Shown: piece after piece, positions 1 through 11,279 of the stretch
Layout of the letters: the number at the start of each line of letters is the position of its first letter
Numbering within the stretch: position 1 is the first letter of the stretch
Assembly (NCBI GenBank): GCA_020355985.1
Contig: CP070628.1
Span: 1,266,029 to 1,278,952, forward strand
Reading direction: 5' to 3'
Length of the DNA: 12,924 nucleotides
Source: Nitrospirota bacterium
Lineage (GTDB): Bacteria; Nitrospirota; Nitrospiria; Nitrospirales; UBA8639
Made by a program: the position numbers and the translations under genes
The notes under the pieces: generated by a model
What the model was told of the DNA's origin: nothing
What the model saw: the letters and a program-made list of their open reading frames with translations, nothing else
The model's database searches: none

Positions 1-386
1 AGAAAAATATTTTGGAGTATTGCCTCTGCTAACGAAGGTGGAAAAATTTCTTTCCAACTCCTTCCGTCCAACCCCATGAGCGAATGCTTTTATTAATCGA
101 TTAGCCTCGTCTGAGCACACTGAATTGTTCTGCCCACCCCTTCTCTGCGTTTCCATAATCTAATAAGGCCTGACGGGGCGTCAATGGTTTTGGGTTCTTT
201 TGCTTCACATAAAGGTTTCGCTCTACAAGACGAACCAAGCGTTAGGTATATGATCTTCTTGGCTGGGTAAGCTAGCAAGCTCGGCTGCCGGGCCAAAACC
301 TGGCCTCAAAATAATTCAAAGGATGGAAAAGAAGAATGGATACTCGCGTAAAGCTGTGGGGATGACAATTCAGAAGGGAAATTTCG
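1..386. other. Non-coding stretch downstream of ligA, nothing recognised
   Basis: I see no gene here on either strand. The longest minus-strand open frame (93-296, 67 codons) starts with TTG and its product resembles nothing I know. Two small inverted repeats are visible: 214-220 with 231-236 (one bulged base) and GGCCA/TGGCC at 291-305. Neither is followed by a T-run on either strand, so no intrinsic terminator for ligA can be named. No tRNA, tmRNA, RNase P or SRP RNA landmark was found. The stretch may be plain intergenic DNA or the decayed end of a neighbouring gene. Confidence 0.4.
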
Positions 387-4339
<3,953 letters not shown>

Positions 4340-4430
4340 CGTGTGAATTAGTTGAAGAGTAAGTAAGGCACTACGATGAAAAGTAAGATGAGAGGTTTAA
4401 GAAAAATTGTACCTCGACTAGAATAAGAAT

Positions 4431-5387
4431 TTAATGATCAGGATGGAGGGGTGAATCTTCGTCAAAAAAGAAATCGCCTAACCCTTTGGGCAATCCTTGT
4501 CCACCTAAAGCATGAGAACGACGCCTAGCTAAGTCATCCAAATCCAAGGCTTCCTCGCCCAAGACTTTCGTTAAGGCCTCACGCCACGCCACATCGTGAG
4601 CCAACGGGTGATTGGGATCTTGTGCCATCCGCTTCAAGGCATATTGGACTATATGAATGCCATCACGAACCGAAAACAACAGATCAAGGTGATGGGCTTT
4701 TTGCAGGAAGTCGACAGTGAGGGTAAGAAGGTCCACAGGCGCAAAAGGCAAATGATATTGTAAAATCGCCAATTCATGATCCTTCGAGGGAAATTCAACT
4801 TTTAATGTGGGTTGCAGACGAGACAAGATGTAATCGGGCACCTCGTATGTAGACGCATCCTCATTCATGGTGACGCAACACCGGAAATGTTCATGTGCCA
4901 CAACCTGTACTCCCGCTACAATTGATTCTATTAATCGTCTGTGATCTAGCAACGAAGCCAGAGAAGCCCAGCTCTTTTCATTCATCCGATTGCCTTCATC
5001 AAGCAGGCAAATATTGCCGGTGAGCATCGCCGTGACTAAGGAAGAAGCTTGATAGACAATCGTTCCACCTTCTGCAATGACCGGTGACACCAACAGATCT
5101 TCTGGACGCGTATCCGCGGTACATTGAAAAATATACAGGTCTTGTTTTCGTTCCTGCGTGGCGGCCATGGCCAATGTCGTTTTCCCCACACCGGGTTGGC
5201 CCACAATGCGCGGAGATAGCGGACAATCGTGTGGATCGACAACTAACCAACAGGCCAAGAGTTGGCGTAAAATCTCATGGTCCCCAATCCACTGCTGCTG
5301 GAGCGCAATGGGACGGGCCAATCGAAGAGATACCTGGCCAACTTGAAATGTTTCTGGATTTCCGGAAAGAAAAGAGTCTCTTGTCAT
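4431..5387 (-). CDS. MoxR-family AAA+ ATPase
   Basis: This is a AAA+ chaperone-type ATPase of the MoxR class. Such proteins form rings that remodel or activate partner proteins, often von Willebrand factor A proteins, and CbbQ, NorQ and CobS are relatives. With the ATG at 5387 the product has 318 residues. Visible motifs are Walker A GQPGVGKT (63-70), Walker B ICLLDE (126-131), sensor 1 at N175 in TMNED, and an arginine finger at R190 in SRLQP. The ATPase core fills about 25-260, and a helical lid plus an acidic tail ending [13 protein letters not shown] follow. A GTG seven codons upstream (5408) would give 325 residues. I prefer the ATG because the promoter-like signal at 5399-5428 would leave the GTG outside the transcript. 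Neither start has a Shine-Dalgarno. It is first in a minus-strand run with the 631-residue unknown protein and ligA, divergent from the LysM lipoprotein. No VWA gene lies beside it. Confidence 0.9.
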   Translation of the reverse strand: MTRDSFLSGNPETFQVGQVSLRLARPIALQQQWIGDHEILRQLLACWLVVDPHDCPLSPRIVGQPGVGKTTLAMAATQERKQDLYIFQCTADTRPEDLLVSPVIAEGGTIVYQASSLVTAMLTGNICLLDEGNRMNEKSWASLASLLDHRRLIESIVAGVQVVAHEHFRCCVTMNEDASTYEVPDYILSRLQPTLKVEFPSKDHELAILQYHLPFAPVDLLTLTVDFLQKAHHLDLLFSVRDGIHIVQYALKRMAQDPNHPLAHDVAWREALTKVLGEEALDLDDLARRRSHALGGQGLPKGLGDFFFDEDSPLHPDH

Positions 5388-5398
5388 GTTCGAAAGAA

Positions 5399-5428
5399 AA
5401 GCTATCACAAGATTTTTTCTAGGGTCAA
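5399..5428 (-). promoter_or_regulatory. Weak candidate sigma-70 promoter for the MoxR gene
   Basis: Read on the minus strand, TTGACC (5428-5423, five of six to the -35 consensus) is followed after 18 bp by TAGCTT (5404-5399, three of six, keeping the conserved T1, A2 and T6). Transcription would start around 5390-5392, only a few bases before the ATG at 5387. The -10 is poor, so this is a weak call. Confidence 0.25.
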
Positions 5429-5481
5429 TGTTACTGAACAGAAGTACAGCATACTTTTGCTGATATCAATCGACTAGTGGT

Positions 5482-5510
5482 TTGACATTACCCAGTTTCC
5501 GAATTATTGT
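5482..5510 (+). promoter_or_regulatory. Sigma-70 type promoter of the LysM lipoprotein gene
   Basis: A perfect -35 TTGACA (5482-5487) and a -10 TATTGT (5505-5510, four of six) are separated by exactly 17 bp. The predicted transcript starts near 5517 and has a leader of about 72 nt. That leader holds a small GATGC/GCATC hairpin with a five-base loop at 5528-5542. Confidence 0.6.
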
Positions 5511-5574
5511 GTAGGAGAAGCTAACTGGATGCCTTCTGCATCTACCTTTACATTTAGGACTTAGAAGCCCGGCA

Positions 5575-5580
5575 GGAGGG
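5575..5580 (+). promoter_or_regulatory. Strong ribosome binding site of the LysM lipoprotein gene
   Basis: GGAGGG lies nine bases before the ATG at 5590. A second purine run, GGAGGAGGA (5608-5616), lies inside the frame directly before another ATG at 5617 and ten or so bases before one at 5626, so internal starts at residues 10 or 13 are also possible. This is the only clearly strong Shine-Dalgarno among the gene starts in the window. Confidence 0.6.
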
Positions 5581-5589
5581 ATGTAAGGG

Positions 5590-6285
5590 ATGCAAATGAA
5601 ACTCAATGGAGGAGGAATGCGCAACATGACGCAATCAATGTTTGGGGGAGCTCAGGTAGATCCCCGTCCATCTACAGGGTTTTCCTACCTAAAAGTCATG
5701 GCAGGTATGCTCGTCTGTGGCGGGCTATTGACCGGGTGTGTCAGTACCGAAAAATACGAGGCAGAGAAAGCTCGGGCATTAAATTTCCAAAGGCTCCTGG
5801 CCCAAGAAGAAAAGAGAACGGGCGAACTTAACGTCAAGTACCAGGATGCCCAACGAAAAGTCGGGTCTCTTGAGTCTCAAAGCCGCGATGTGAATGCCGA
5901 ACTCGAAGCGCTACGTGACCAACTCAATCGCTCCCATGAGGAACTCGCCAGAGTCCGTGGCGGAGGTATGGCGGAGAGCGATGACCTTAAACTATCAGAA
6001 CCCTCAATTTCAGAATTTGGATTAGATGACCTGGACTTTAAAGATTCAGATCTGGCGAAACTTGAGTCGGATTTAGATCTTGGCAGCAATGACGTCCCCC
6101 TGGAATCGATGGCTGAATCGACCAGCATGGCCATGGGCGGTGGAGATTTTCATACTGTCGAAAAAGGAGATACTCTCTATCGGCTTTCCAAACAGTATGG
6201 CGTGACTGTCGATGACCTCAAAACCTGGAATAATTTGATTGACAACACCATTCACATAGGCCAACAAATCGTCGTCAGTCAGTAG
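5590..6285 (+). CDS. LysM-domain lipoprotein with coiled coil
   Basis: This is a predicted envelope lipoprotein that binds peptidoglycan. Residues 34-50 form a short hydrophobic stretch ending in the lipobox LLTGC, with C50 as the lipidated residue. Residues about 52-120 are charged heptad-like sequence, predicted coiled coil. Residues about 121-185 are acidic and low in complexity (the DDLDFKDSD region). A single LysM domain fills 187-229, with the typical GDTLYRLSKQYGV start and the IHIGQQIVV end. LysM binds N-acetylglucosamine-containing glycans such as peptidoglycan. The 36 residues before the hydrophobic stretch are long for a lipoprotein signal; starts at residues 10 or 13 shorten this only partly. 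The gene stands alone between a divergent MoxR gene and a terminator, so it is likely monocistronic. A specific role is not evident. Its design, coiled coil plus LysM, resembles cell-division or envelope-maintenance lipoproteins. Confidence 0.85.
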   Translation: MQMKLNGGGMRNMTQSMFGGAQVDPRPSTGFSYLKVMAGMLVCGGLLTGCVSTEKYEAEKARALNFQRLLAQEEKRTGELNVKYQDAQRKVGSLESQSRDVNAELEALRDQLNRSHEELARVRGGGMAESDDLKLSEPSISEFGLDDLDFKDSDLAKLESDLDLGSNDVPLESMAESTSMAMGGGDFHTVEKGDTLYRLSKQYGVTVDDLKTWNNLIDNTIHIGQQIVVSQ

Positions 6286-6314
6286 TCATTACGCTTCCAA
6301 TCTCTGTAAATAGC

Positions 6315-6366
6315 AAAGGCGAGAATCTGTGGGGGATATCCCCCCTGGGTTTTCGCCTTTTTCTTT
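6315..6366 (+). terminator. Rho-independent terminator after the LysM lipoprotein gene
   Basis: AAAGGCGA (6315-6322) pairs with TCGCCTTT (6353-6360), extended inward by three more pairs including one G-U. An inner hairpin, GGGGG-ATAT-CCCCC (6331-6344), closes the top. The stem runs into a T-rich tail, TTTTTCTTT (6358-6366). It separates the lipoprotein gene from the trp operon, which starts 67 bp further on. Confidence 0.85.
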
Positions 6367-6397
6367 GATTCCACCTCCTCAATCCCTCTCCTGTTCG

Positions 6398-6426
6398 TTG
6401 ACACCCTATAGGGCGTATGCTACCGT
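6398..6426 (+). promoter_or_regulatory. Candidate promoter of the trp operon
   Basis: A perfect -35 TTGACA (6398-6403) is followed after 17 bp by TACCGT (6421-6426), which keeps T1, A2 and T6 of the -10 and is preceded by the extended -10 element TGC. Initiation about seven bases downstream falls at 6432-6434, the trpE start codon itself. A perfect palindrome, CCCTATAGGG (6404-6413), fills the first part of the spacer and could be a repressor site. No Trp-rich leader peptide or attenuator lies between here and trpE. Confidence 0.5.
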
Positions 6427-6433
6427 CGAAGTC

Positions 6434-7930
6434 ATGAAAAGTGCTTATAATTCAGTAGGTTTCGACGAATTTTGCACCTTGGCGGCACAAGGAAATTTGG
6501 TTCCCATCTACCGAGAAATCCTGGCAGATTTCGATACACCGGTTTCGGCTTTTTCGAAGATCAATACGGGTTCACATGCCTTTTTATTTGAAAGTATTGA
6601 AGGAGGAGAAAATTGGGCGAGGTATTCTTTCCTGGGAAGTCAGCCTTCAGTTGTGTTTTGGGAACACCAGGGAGAGGTCATCACCCAAAAAGGGCGAAAA
6701 CAAACGCGGGCCCCGCTGAAAGGTAATCCATTAGATCACATTCAGGAGGTCATGGCCGCCTATCGCCCAGTTGCGGTTCCAGGGTTGCCGCGATTTGTAG
6801 GCGGAGCAGTCGGGTTTTTGGCCTATGATGTTGTTCGTTCATTTGAACGGATTCCTCCCTATCCAAAAGACGAACTTAAAACACCGCTTTTTGCGTTTTG
6901 TATTACCGATACGCTCCTAATTTTTGACAATATCGCCCACACGATCAAAGTCGTCGCTAATGTCCATATTGTTTCGACAAAAAAGGCGGAACTTCGACGC
7001 ACTTATCGAAAGGCCATTCAACAAATTGAATTAATTATCGCCAAGTTGCATAAATCTCGGCGCAAGCCTTCATCTTCCAAACGCCGTGCGCCTCTTAAGT
7101 TTCAATCAAATATGACCTCATCCAAATTTGAAAAAATGGTTCTTCGGACCAAAGAATATATTCAAGCAGGGGACATCATTCAAGGCGTCATGTCCCAACG
7201 GTGGCATACCACGATTGGGACAAATCCCTTCGAAATTTATCGGGCATTGCGTGTCATCAATCCTTCACCTTATATGTTTTATCTACGCATTGCCGGAACC
7301 GAGCTGGTTGGTGCGTCGCCAGAAGTGTTGGTTCGCTGCGAGGATGGTAAGATCGTGGTTCGGCCCATTGCCGGAACTCGGCCACGTGGACAAACATCCG
7401 AAGAGGATCAAAAAATGGAAGTAGATCTTCTTGCTGACCAAAAAGAATTAGCTGAGCATGTGATGCTGGTAGATTTGGGCAGAAATGACGTTGGACGGGT
7501 GGCAAAGACCGGATCAGTTAATGTTGAAAGATTTATGACCATTGAACGCTATTCGCACGTGATGCATATCGTCTCTCAAGTCATCGGGGAATTAGATCCG
7601 AACTATTCGGTCTATGACGTCATGAAAGCCTGTTTCCCGGCTGGAACCCTTTCCGGAGCACCTAAAATTCGGGCCATGCAAATTATTGAGGAATTAGAAC
7701 CAACGCGTCGTGGACCCTATGGTGGAGCCGTCGGGTATTTCAGCTTTTCGGGGAATATGGATACCTGCATCAATATCCGAACTGTCGTTGCGCAAGGGAA
7801 CAAGGCGTACATCCAAGCCGGTGCCGGAATAGTGGCAGATTCCGATCCAGCGCGAGAATACGAAGAAACTCGAAGCAAAGCTGGGGCCATGATGCGAGCC
7901 CTGGAAATGGCCGAACGCGGATTAGACTAG
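6434..7930 (+). CDS. trpE: Anthranilate synthase component I
   Basis: TrpE converts chorismate to anthranilate using ammonia supplied by TrpG, the first committed step of tryptophan synthesis. The 498-residue product has the usual length. The feedback tryptophan-binding motif is present as LFES (51-54, often LLES in the family). Chorismate-binding and catalytic motifs include PIAGTRPRG, DLGRND (347-352) and GTLSGAPK (404-411), with the C-terminal AGAGIVADSDP segment. A basic, serine-rich linker (the SRRKPSSSKRR segment) separates the two halves. The ATG at 6434 was chosen because the product then matches family N-termini. The frame is open further up to a GTG at 6329, but that codon lies inside the preceding terminator. 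No Shine-Dalgarno precedes the ATG, and the promoter signal predicts a nearly leaderless message. It is first in the trpEGDCFBA operon. A PabB role in folate synthesis is less likely because of its position. Confidence 0.95.
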   Translation: MKSAYNSVGFDEFCTLAAQGNLVPIYREILADFDTPVSAFSKINTGSHAFLFESIEGGENWARYSFLGSQPSVVFWEHQGEVITQKGRKQTRAPLKGNPLDHIQEVMAAYRPVAVPGLPRFVGGAVGFLAYDVVRSFERIPPYPKDELKTPLFAFCITDTLLIFDNIAHTIKVVANVHIVSTKKAELRRTYRKAIQQIELIIAKLHKSRRKPSSSKRRAPLKFQSNMTSSKFEKMVLRTKEYIQAGDIIQGVMSQRWHTTIGTNPFEIYRALRVINPSPYMFYLRIAGTELVGASPEVLVRCEDGKIVVRPIAGTRPRGQTSEEDQKMEVDLLADQKELAEHVMLVDLGRNDVGRVAKTGSVNVERFMTIERYSHVMHIVSQVIGELDPNYSVYDVMKACFPAGTLSGAPKIRAMQIIEELEPTRRGPYGGAVGYFSFSGNMDTCINIRTVVAQGNKAYIQAGAGIVADSDPAREYEETRSKAGAMMRALEMAERGLD

Positions 7931-7984
7931 ATACAGCGAGGAATCAAGAGAGATACAAAGATCTTGCCCGAATTTTCACAACCT

Positions 7985-8013
7985 TTGTTTTCAATTGACG
8001 CATTACGTTTAAT
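7985..8013 (+). promoter_or_regulatory. Weak candidate internal promoter before trpG
   Basis: TTGTTT (7985-7990, three of six to -35) and TTTAAT (8008-8013, five of six to -10) are 17 bp apart in the 105-bp gap between trpE and trpG. Transcription would start about 16 bases before trpG. AT-rich sequence here makes a chance match quite possible. Confidence 0.22.
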
Positions 8014-8035
8014 TCTCCATTCCTAACTATTTGTT

Positions 8036-8623
8036 ATGGTTTTAGTCATTGATAATTACGACTCGTTTACCTATAACCTCGTGCAATATTTAGGGGAATT
8101 GGGAGCTGCAGTTCAGGTTATTCGGAATGACAAGCTCACCAATGAAGAGATTGAACAATTGGCCCCCGACCAACTTTTAATTTCTCCCGGTCCCTGCACT
8201 CCCAATGAGGCTGGAATTTCCGTCGATGCGATCAAATACTATGCTGGAAAGCTCCCGCTGTTTGGTGTCTGCCTCGGGCATCAGTCATTAGCTTATGCCT
8301 TTGGAGGCCAAATTGTACGAGCTGAGCGTCTGATGCATGGGAAAACGTCAATGATTCACCACGATGGTAAAACGATTTTCAAGGGGTTGCCCAATCCTTT
8401 TGAAGCCACAAGATATCATTCACTCATCGTTAGGCGTGAAACGTTACCAGCGGACTTTGAAGTATCTGCAGAAACAGGAGAAGGCGAAATTATGGGGCTT
8501 CGCCATAGGCCGACAGGAGCAGAAGGGGTCCAATTTCACCCTGAGTCCATTCTCACAGGAGTCGGGATGGACCTCCTCAAAAACTTTTTAGCCCTTCCTA
8601 TATCTTCTTCAAGCCGAGCATGA
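8036..8623 (+). CDS. trpG: Anthranilate synthase component II (glutamine amidotransferase)
   Basis: TrpG is the class I glutamine amidotransferase that hydrolyses glutamine and channels ammonia to TrpE. The 195-residue product is of normal length. It opens with the family signature [11 protein letters not shown] and has the oxyanion SPGPCTP segment (50-56). The catalytic triad is C79 in GVCLGHQ with H168 and E170 in QFHPES. It contains no tryptophan. The ATG at 8036 has no Shine-Dalgarno and the gene lies 105 bp after trpE, longer than expected for tight coupling. In bacteria with a single such subunit the same protein also serves PabB in p-aminobenzoate synthesis. I cannot tell from this window whether a separate pabA exists. 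The trpD gene follows after 40 bp. Confidence 0.95.
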   Translation: MVLVIDNYDSFTYNLVQYLGELGAAVQVIRNDKLTNEEIEQLAPDQLLISPGPCTPNEAGISVDAIKYYAGKLPLFGVCLGHQSLAYAFGGQIVRAERLMHGKTSMIHHDGKTIFKGLPNPFEATRYHSLIVRRETLPADFEVSAETGEGEIMGLRHRPTGAEGVQFHPESILTGVGMDLLKNFLALPISSSSRA

Positions 8624-8663
8624 GTAGTTCCATCGGCATTACTCTAATTTGGGAATGACTTTC

Positions 8664-9689
8664 ATGAGTAGGTTCAAAGACATTCTTGCCAAACTCCCCG
8701 AGCGAATAGATCTGACGGAAAAAGAAGCGGAAGAAGCCATGCAAGAGATCATGCACGGCAACGCAACGGATGCGCAGATCGCCGCCTATTTAATGGGTTT
8801 ACGCATGAAAGGGGAAACGATCGAAGAAATTACGGGATCCGTGCGAGCCATGCGGGATCTTGCTATCCGTGTTCCAATTACCGACCCCCAAGTCGTTGAT
8901 ACATGTGGAACGGGCGGTGATAAAAGCCAAACCTTCAATATTTCCACTGCCGCAGCCTTCGTCGTGGCTGGTGCCGGAATTACTGTGGCCAAGCATGGCA
9001 ATCGGTCAGTATCATCCCGCTCAGGAAGCGCGGATGTCTTGTCAGCCCTTGGGGTGAATATCGAACTCTCACCTCAAAAAGTTGGAGACTGCATCAACGA
9101 AGTTGGCATTGGATTTTTGTTTGCCCCTCTCTACCATGGTGCCATGAAATTTTGTGCGAAACCTCGTTCAGAAATGGGTATTCGTACCTTAATGAATATT
9201 ATGGGTCCATTATCCAATCCGGCTGGCGCAACAGTTCAAATCTTGGGGGTGTATGAGGCCAGTCTTACAGAAAAATTGGCGCAAGTCTTAATGCGATTAG
9301 GGACACAACATTGTTTTGTCTTACATGGGATGGACGGATTAGACGAAATTTCACTGACGGGGCCAACGACCATTGCGGAAGGGAAAAAGGGTCGTGTGGC
9401 GAGCTATCTTGTTCGGCCAGAAGATTTTGGGCTTTATCCCGTAGCTGCCAAAGAATTACGAGGTGGGACTCCAGAAGACAACGCCAAAATCATATTAGAC
9501 ATTCTGCGAGGTAGGCATGACCCTAAACGCGATATTGTCTTAATGAATGCGGCTCCTGCCTTGGTCGCATGCAACAAAGCCACATCGTTAAAAACCGCCT
9601 TTGAAGAAGCCGGGCGGGTCCTGGACAGTGGCGCGCCTTTTGAAAAACTTGAAAAGCTTATTTCATATACTCAAGAACTCGCGTCATGA
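8664..9689 (+). CDS. trpD: Anthranilate phosphoribosyltransferase
   Basis: TrpD joins anthranilate to phosphoribosyl pyrophosphate, the second step of the pathway. The 341-residue product shows the PRPP-binding motif GTGGD (82-86), followed by the NIST and KHGNR segments, and the NIMGPLSNPAG segment that lines the anthranilate site. Three in-frame starts are close together: TTG 8649, ATG 8655 and ATG 8664. I chose 8664 because the product then begins like family members, and a weak GGGA lies nine bases upstream. ATG 8655 would add three residues. It is a stand-alone TrpD, not fused to TrpG. Its stop overlaps the trpC start as ATGA, so the two are very likely translationally coupled. Confidence 0.95.
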   Translation: MSRFKDILAKLPERIDLTEKEAEEAMQEIMHGNATDAQIAAYLMGLRMKGETIEEITGSVRAMRDLAIRVPITDPQVVDTCGTGGDKSQTFNISTAAAFVVAGAGITVAKHGNRSVSSRSGSADVLSALGVNIELSPQKVGDCINEVGIGFLFAPLYHGAMKFCAKPRSEMGIRTLMNIMGPLSNPAGATVQILGVYEASLTEKLAQVLMRLGTQHCFVLHGMDGLDEISLTGPTTIAEGKKGRVASYLVRPEDFGLYPVAAKELRGGTPEDNAKIILDILRGRHDPKRDIVLMNAAPALVACNKATSLKTAFEEAGRVLDSGAPFEKLEKLISYTQELAS

Positions 9690-10531
9690 TTCTTTCACGG
9701 ATTTTAGAGCACAAAAAGGCAGAATTGCGGCGAAAACAAAGCCGAGGCTATCGGTTGGCCCTGAAAACCCGGATTGCCGACCAACGTGCTTCGCGAGGGT
9801 TCATTAAAGCCATTGAAGCTGGGCAATCGTCCACGGCGCCTACATTGATTGCTGAAGTTAAAAAGGCCTCACCAAGCCAGGGCCTCATGCGTCCTGAATT
9901 TAAAGATCATTTCGAGCCAGTAGAAATCGCCAAACACTACCGTGATGCAGGAGCTCATGCACTTTCCGTGTTGACAGATCAAGAATTCTTTCAAGGCAGC
10001 TTAGACATCTTAGCAGCAGTGAAAGATTCAGTTGATCTCCCCACCCTCAATAAAGAATTTATGGTGGGCGAAATCCAGTTTTATGAAGCCCGAGCCCATG
10101 GTGCCGATTGTGTCTTATTAATTGTGGCAGGATTAGACCGCATTCAATTGGAAGATTTTTTTGTTCTTGCAACAGAACTCACATTGGATGTCTTGATTGA
10201 AACCCATGATGAAGGAGAGCTTGATGTCGTCCTTGAACGGATTCCTCAAGCCAGGCTCATCGGCATTAACAATCGTGACCTCAAAACCTTTTCCACGGAT
10301 CTTAGCATTACGGAACGCTTAGCCAAACGTATTCCCTCCGACAAACTGATTGTCAGTGAGAGTGGGATTCATAAGCGTGATGATGTCGTGAGAATCTTCG
10401 AAGCCGGCGCTCACGCCATGCTCATTGGCGAGTCTCTTCTTCGGGCCAAATCCATTGAAGACAAGATTCAAGAGTTGTTGCCGACATCGACCACAACCAG
10501 CAAAGAACCCTCTGAAACTCGTTGGGTGTAA
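9686..10531 (+). CDS. trpC: Indole-3-glycerol phosphate synthase
   Basis: TrpC closes the indole ring: CdRP becomes indole-3-glycerol phosphate with loss of CO2 and water. The 281-residue product is a TIM barrel carrying the family motifs AEVKKASPS (E57 and K59), NKEFM (K123, matching the catalytic lysine of the usual K-D-F motif, here with E in place of D), IGINNRDL, SESGI and a phosphate-binding GAHAMLIGESLL. It starts at ATG 9686, overlapping the trpD stop by four bases; there is no separate Shine-Dalgarno. It is not fused to TrpF, unlike the E. coli bifunctional enzyme. A 15-20 residue polar tail after the barrel ends in TRWV and holds the only tryptophan of the protein, at the penultimate codon. 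A small hairpin follows seven bases after the stop. Confidence 0.95.
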   Translation: MILSRILEHKKAELRRKQSRGYRLALKTRIADQRASRGFIKAIEAGQSSTAPTLIAEVKKASPSQGLMRPEFKDHFEPVEIAKHYRDAGAHALSVLTDQEFFQGSLDILAAVKDSVDLPTLNKEFMVGEIQFYEARAHGADCVLLIVAGLDRIQLEDFFVLATELTLDVLIETHDEGELDVVLERIPQARLIGINNRDLKTFSTDLSITERLAKRIPSDKLIVSESGIHKRDDVVRIFEAGAHAMLIGESLLRAKSIEDKIQELLPTSTTTSKEPSETRWV

Positions 10532-10537
10532 GACTTT

Positions 10538-10555
10538 TTTAAGGACTTCCTTAAA
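10538..10555 (+). repeat. Perfect inverted repeat between trpC and trpF
   Basis: TTTAAGGA and TCCTTAAA flank a central CT; as RNA this folds to a seven-pair stem with an ACTT loop. It lies in the 47-bp gap, 23 bp before the trpF ATG. No T-run follows it, so it is not a standard terminator. It may stabilise an RNA end, slow ribosomes or mask the trpF start region. Confidence 0.55.
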
Positions 10556-10578
10556 GCTATTCAGACAAGTCTTCACTT

Positions 10579-11208
10579 ATGCCCATCAAAATTAAAATAT
10601 GTGGGATAACGAATGCACAAGATGCCGAGGCTGCAGTCACCGCAGGAGCCGATGCCCTGGGTTTCGTGTTTCATGCTCAAAGCCCGCGTTGTATTGAACC
10701 GTCAGTCGCCAAGCGAATCATTGCACAACTCCCCCCATTTGTTCTGCCGGTTGGTGTCTTTGTCAATCATGATCCCGATATCATACGAGATGTGTTCGAT
10801 GAATGTGCCCTCGCACTTGCCCAACTGCATGGCGATGAAACTCCGATTTTTTGTGAATCCCTTGGTCGTCCCGTGATACGTGCACTTCGTCTACGTGATC
10901 GTGGTAGCTTGCTGGCCCTAGCTGAATATAAAGGGCGAATGGGAGTTAGAGGGTTCGTCATTGATGCCTTTTCAACAGAGGCCTATGGAGGAACAGGGCA
11001 AACGGTAGATTGGTCTTTGGCCCGCGAAGTCGCCCAAGGAGCACCCATCCTTCTTGCGGGAGGATTAACCCCAAATAATGTACAGGAAGCCATTCGACAG
11101 GTTCAGCCCTATGGAGTTGATGTGAGCAGTGGAGTAGAAGAATGTGCAGGGCAAAAAAATCATGAAAAGATTCGCGCCTTCATTCAAGCCGTTCGCCTTG
11201 AGTGTTAG
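10579..11208 (+). CDS. trpF: Phosphoribosylanthranilate isomerase
   Basis: TrpF performs the Amadori rearrangement of phosphoribosylanthranilate to CdRP, the step between TrpD and TrpC. The 209-residue product is of usual length. Family motifs are KICGIT with catalytic C8, GADALGFVF, QLHGDE, the catalytic aspartate D129 in FVIDAF, and the phosphate-binding LLAGGLTPNNV and GVDVSSGVE segments. It starts at ATG 10579 without a Shine-Dalgarno, 47 bp after trpC. The last codons of the gene overlap the -35 of a promoter-like signal that may drive trpBA. It is a single-domain enzyme, so the organism does not use the fused TrpCF form. Confidence 0.95.
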   Translation: MPIKIKICGITNAQDAEAAVTAGADALGFVFHAQSPRCIEPSVAKRIIAQLPPFVLPVGVFVNHDPDIIRDVFDECALALAQLHGDETPIFCESLGRPVIRALRLRDRGSLLALAEYKGRMGVRGFVIDAFSTEAYGGTGQTVDWSLAREVAQGAPILLAGGLTPNNVQEAIRQVQPYGVDVSSGVEECAGQKNHEKIRAFIQAVRLEC

Positions 11209-11226
11209 CCTCCTCGTCGCTATACT
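11198..11226 (+). promoter_or_regulatory. Candidate internal promoter for trpBA (upstream)
   Basis: TTGAGT (11198-11203, four of six) overlaps the end of trpF, and TATACT (11221-11226, five of six) follows after exactly 17 bp. Transcription from near 11233 would give trpB a leader of about 200 nt. Confidence 0.45.
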
Positions 11227-11232
11227 CTCCTC

Positions 11233-11260
11233 TTTTCAATTATCATTAAAATGATATATT
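11233..11260 (+). promoter_or_regulatory. Second candidate trpBA promoter, with a palindrome in its spacer
   Basis: TTTTCA (11233-11238, four of six) and TATATT (11255-11260, five of six) are 16 bp apart. The perfect inverted repeat at 11241-11256 fills almost the whole spacer and touches the -10. It competes with the upstream candidate; either or both could be real. Confidence 0.35.
11241..11256. repeat. Perfect 16-bp palindrome, operator-like
   Basis: TATCATTAAAATGATA reads as two seven-base arms around AA. Its place between promoter-like hexamers is typical of a repressor-binding site. The sequence does not match the E. coli TrpR operator as I know it. A weaker inverted repeat, CCCCTCTTAAGAAGGG (one mismatched pair), lies just after it at 11264-11279. 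Confidence 0.5.
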
Positions 11261-11279
11261 TGTCCCCTCTTAAGAAGGG

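Noticed and set aside
93..296. 67-codon minus-strand open frame below ligA
   Set aside because: It starts with TTG, has no Shine-Dalgarno, and its product shows no domain or recognisable pattern. It is probably chance.
291..305. GGCCA/TGGCC hairpin as a ligA terminator
   Set aside because: The stem is only five pairs, is about 80 bp beyond the stop and has no T-run on the minus strand.
6367..6433. trp leader peptide and attenuator before trpE
   Set aside because: There is no short frame with Trp codons and no terminator between the lipoprotein terminator and trpE. The space is too short if the promoter at 6398 is used.
9601..9807. Frame overlapping the trpD-trpC junction
   Set aside because: It is a shifted reading of two conserved enzymes, with no independent evidence.
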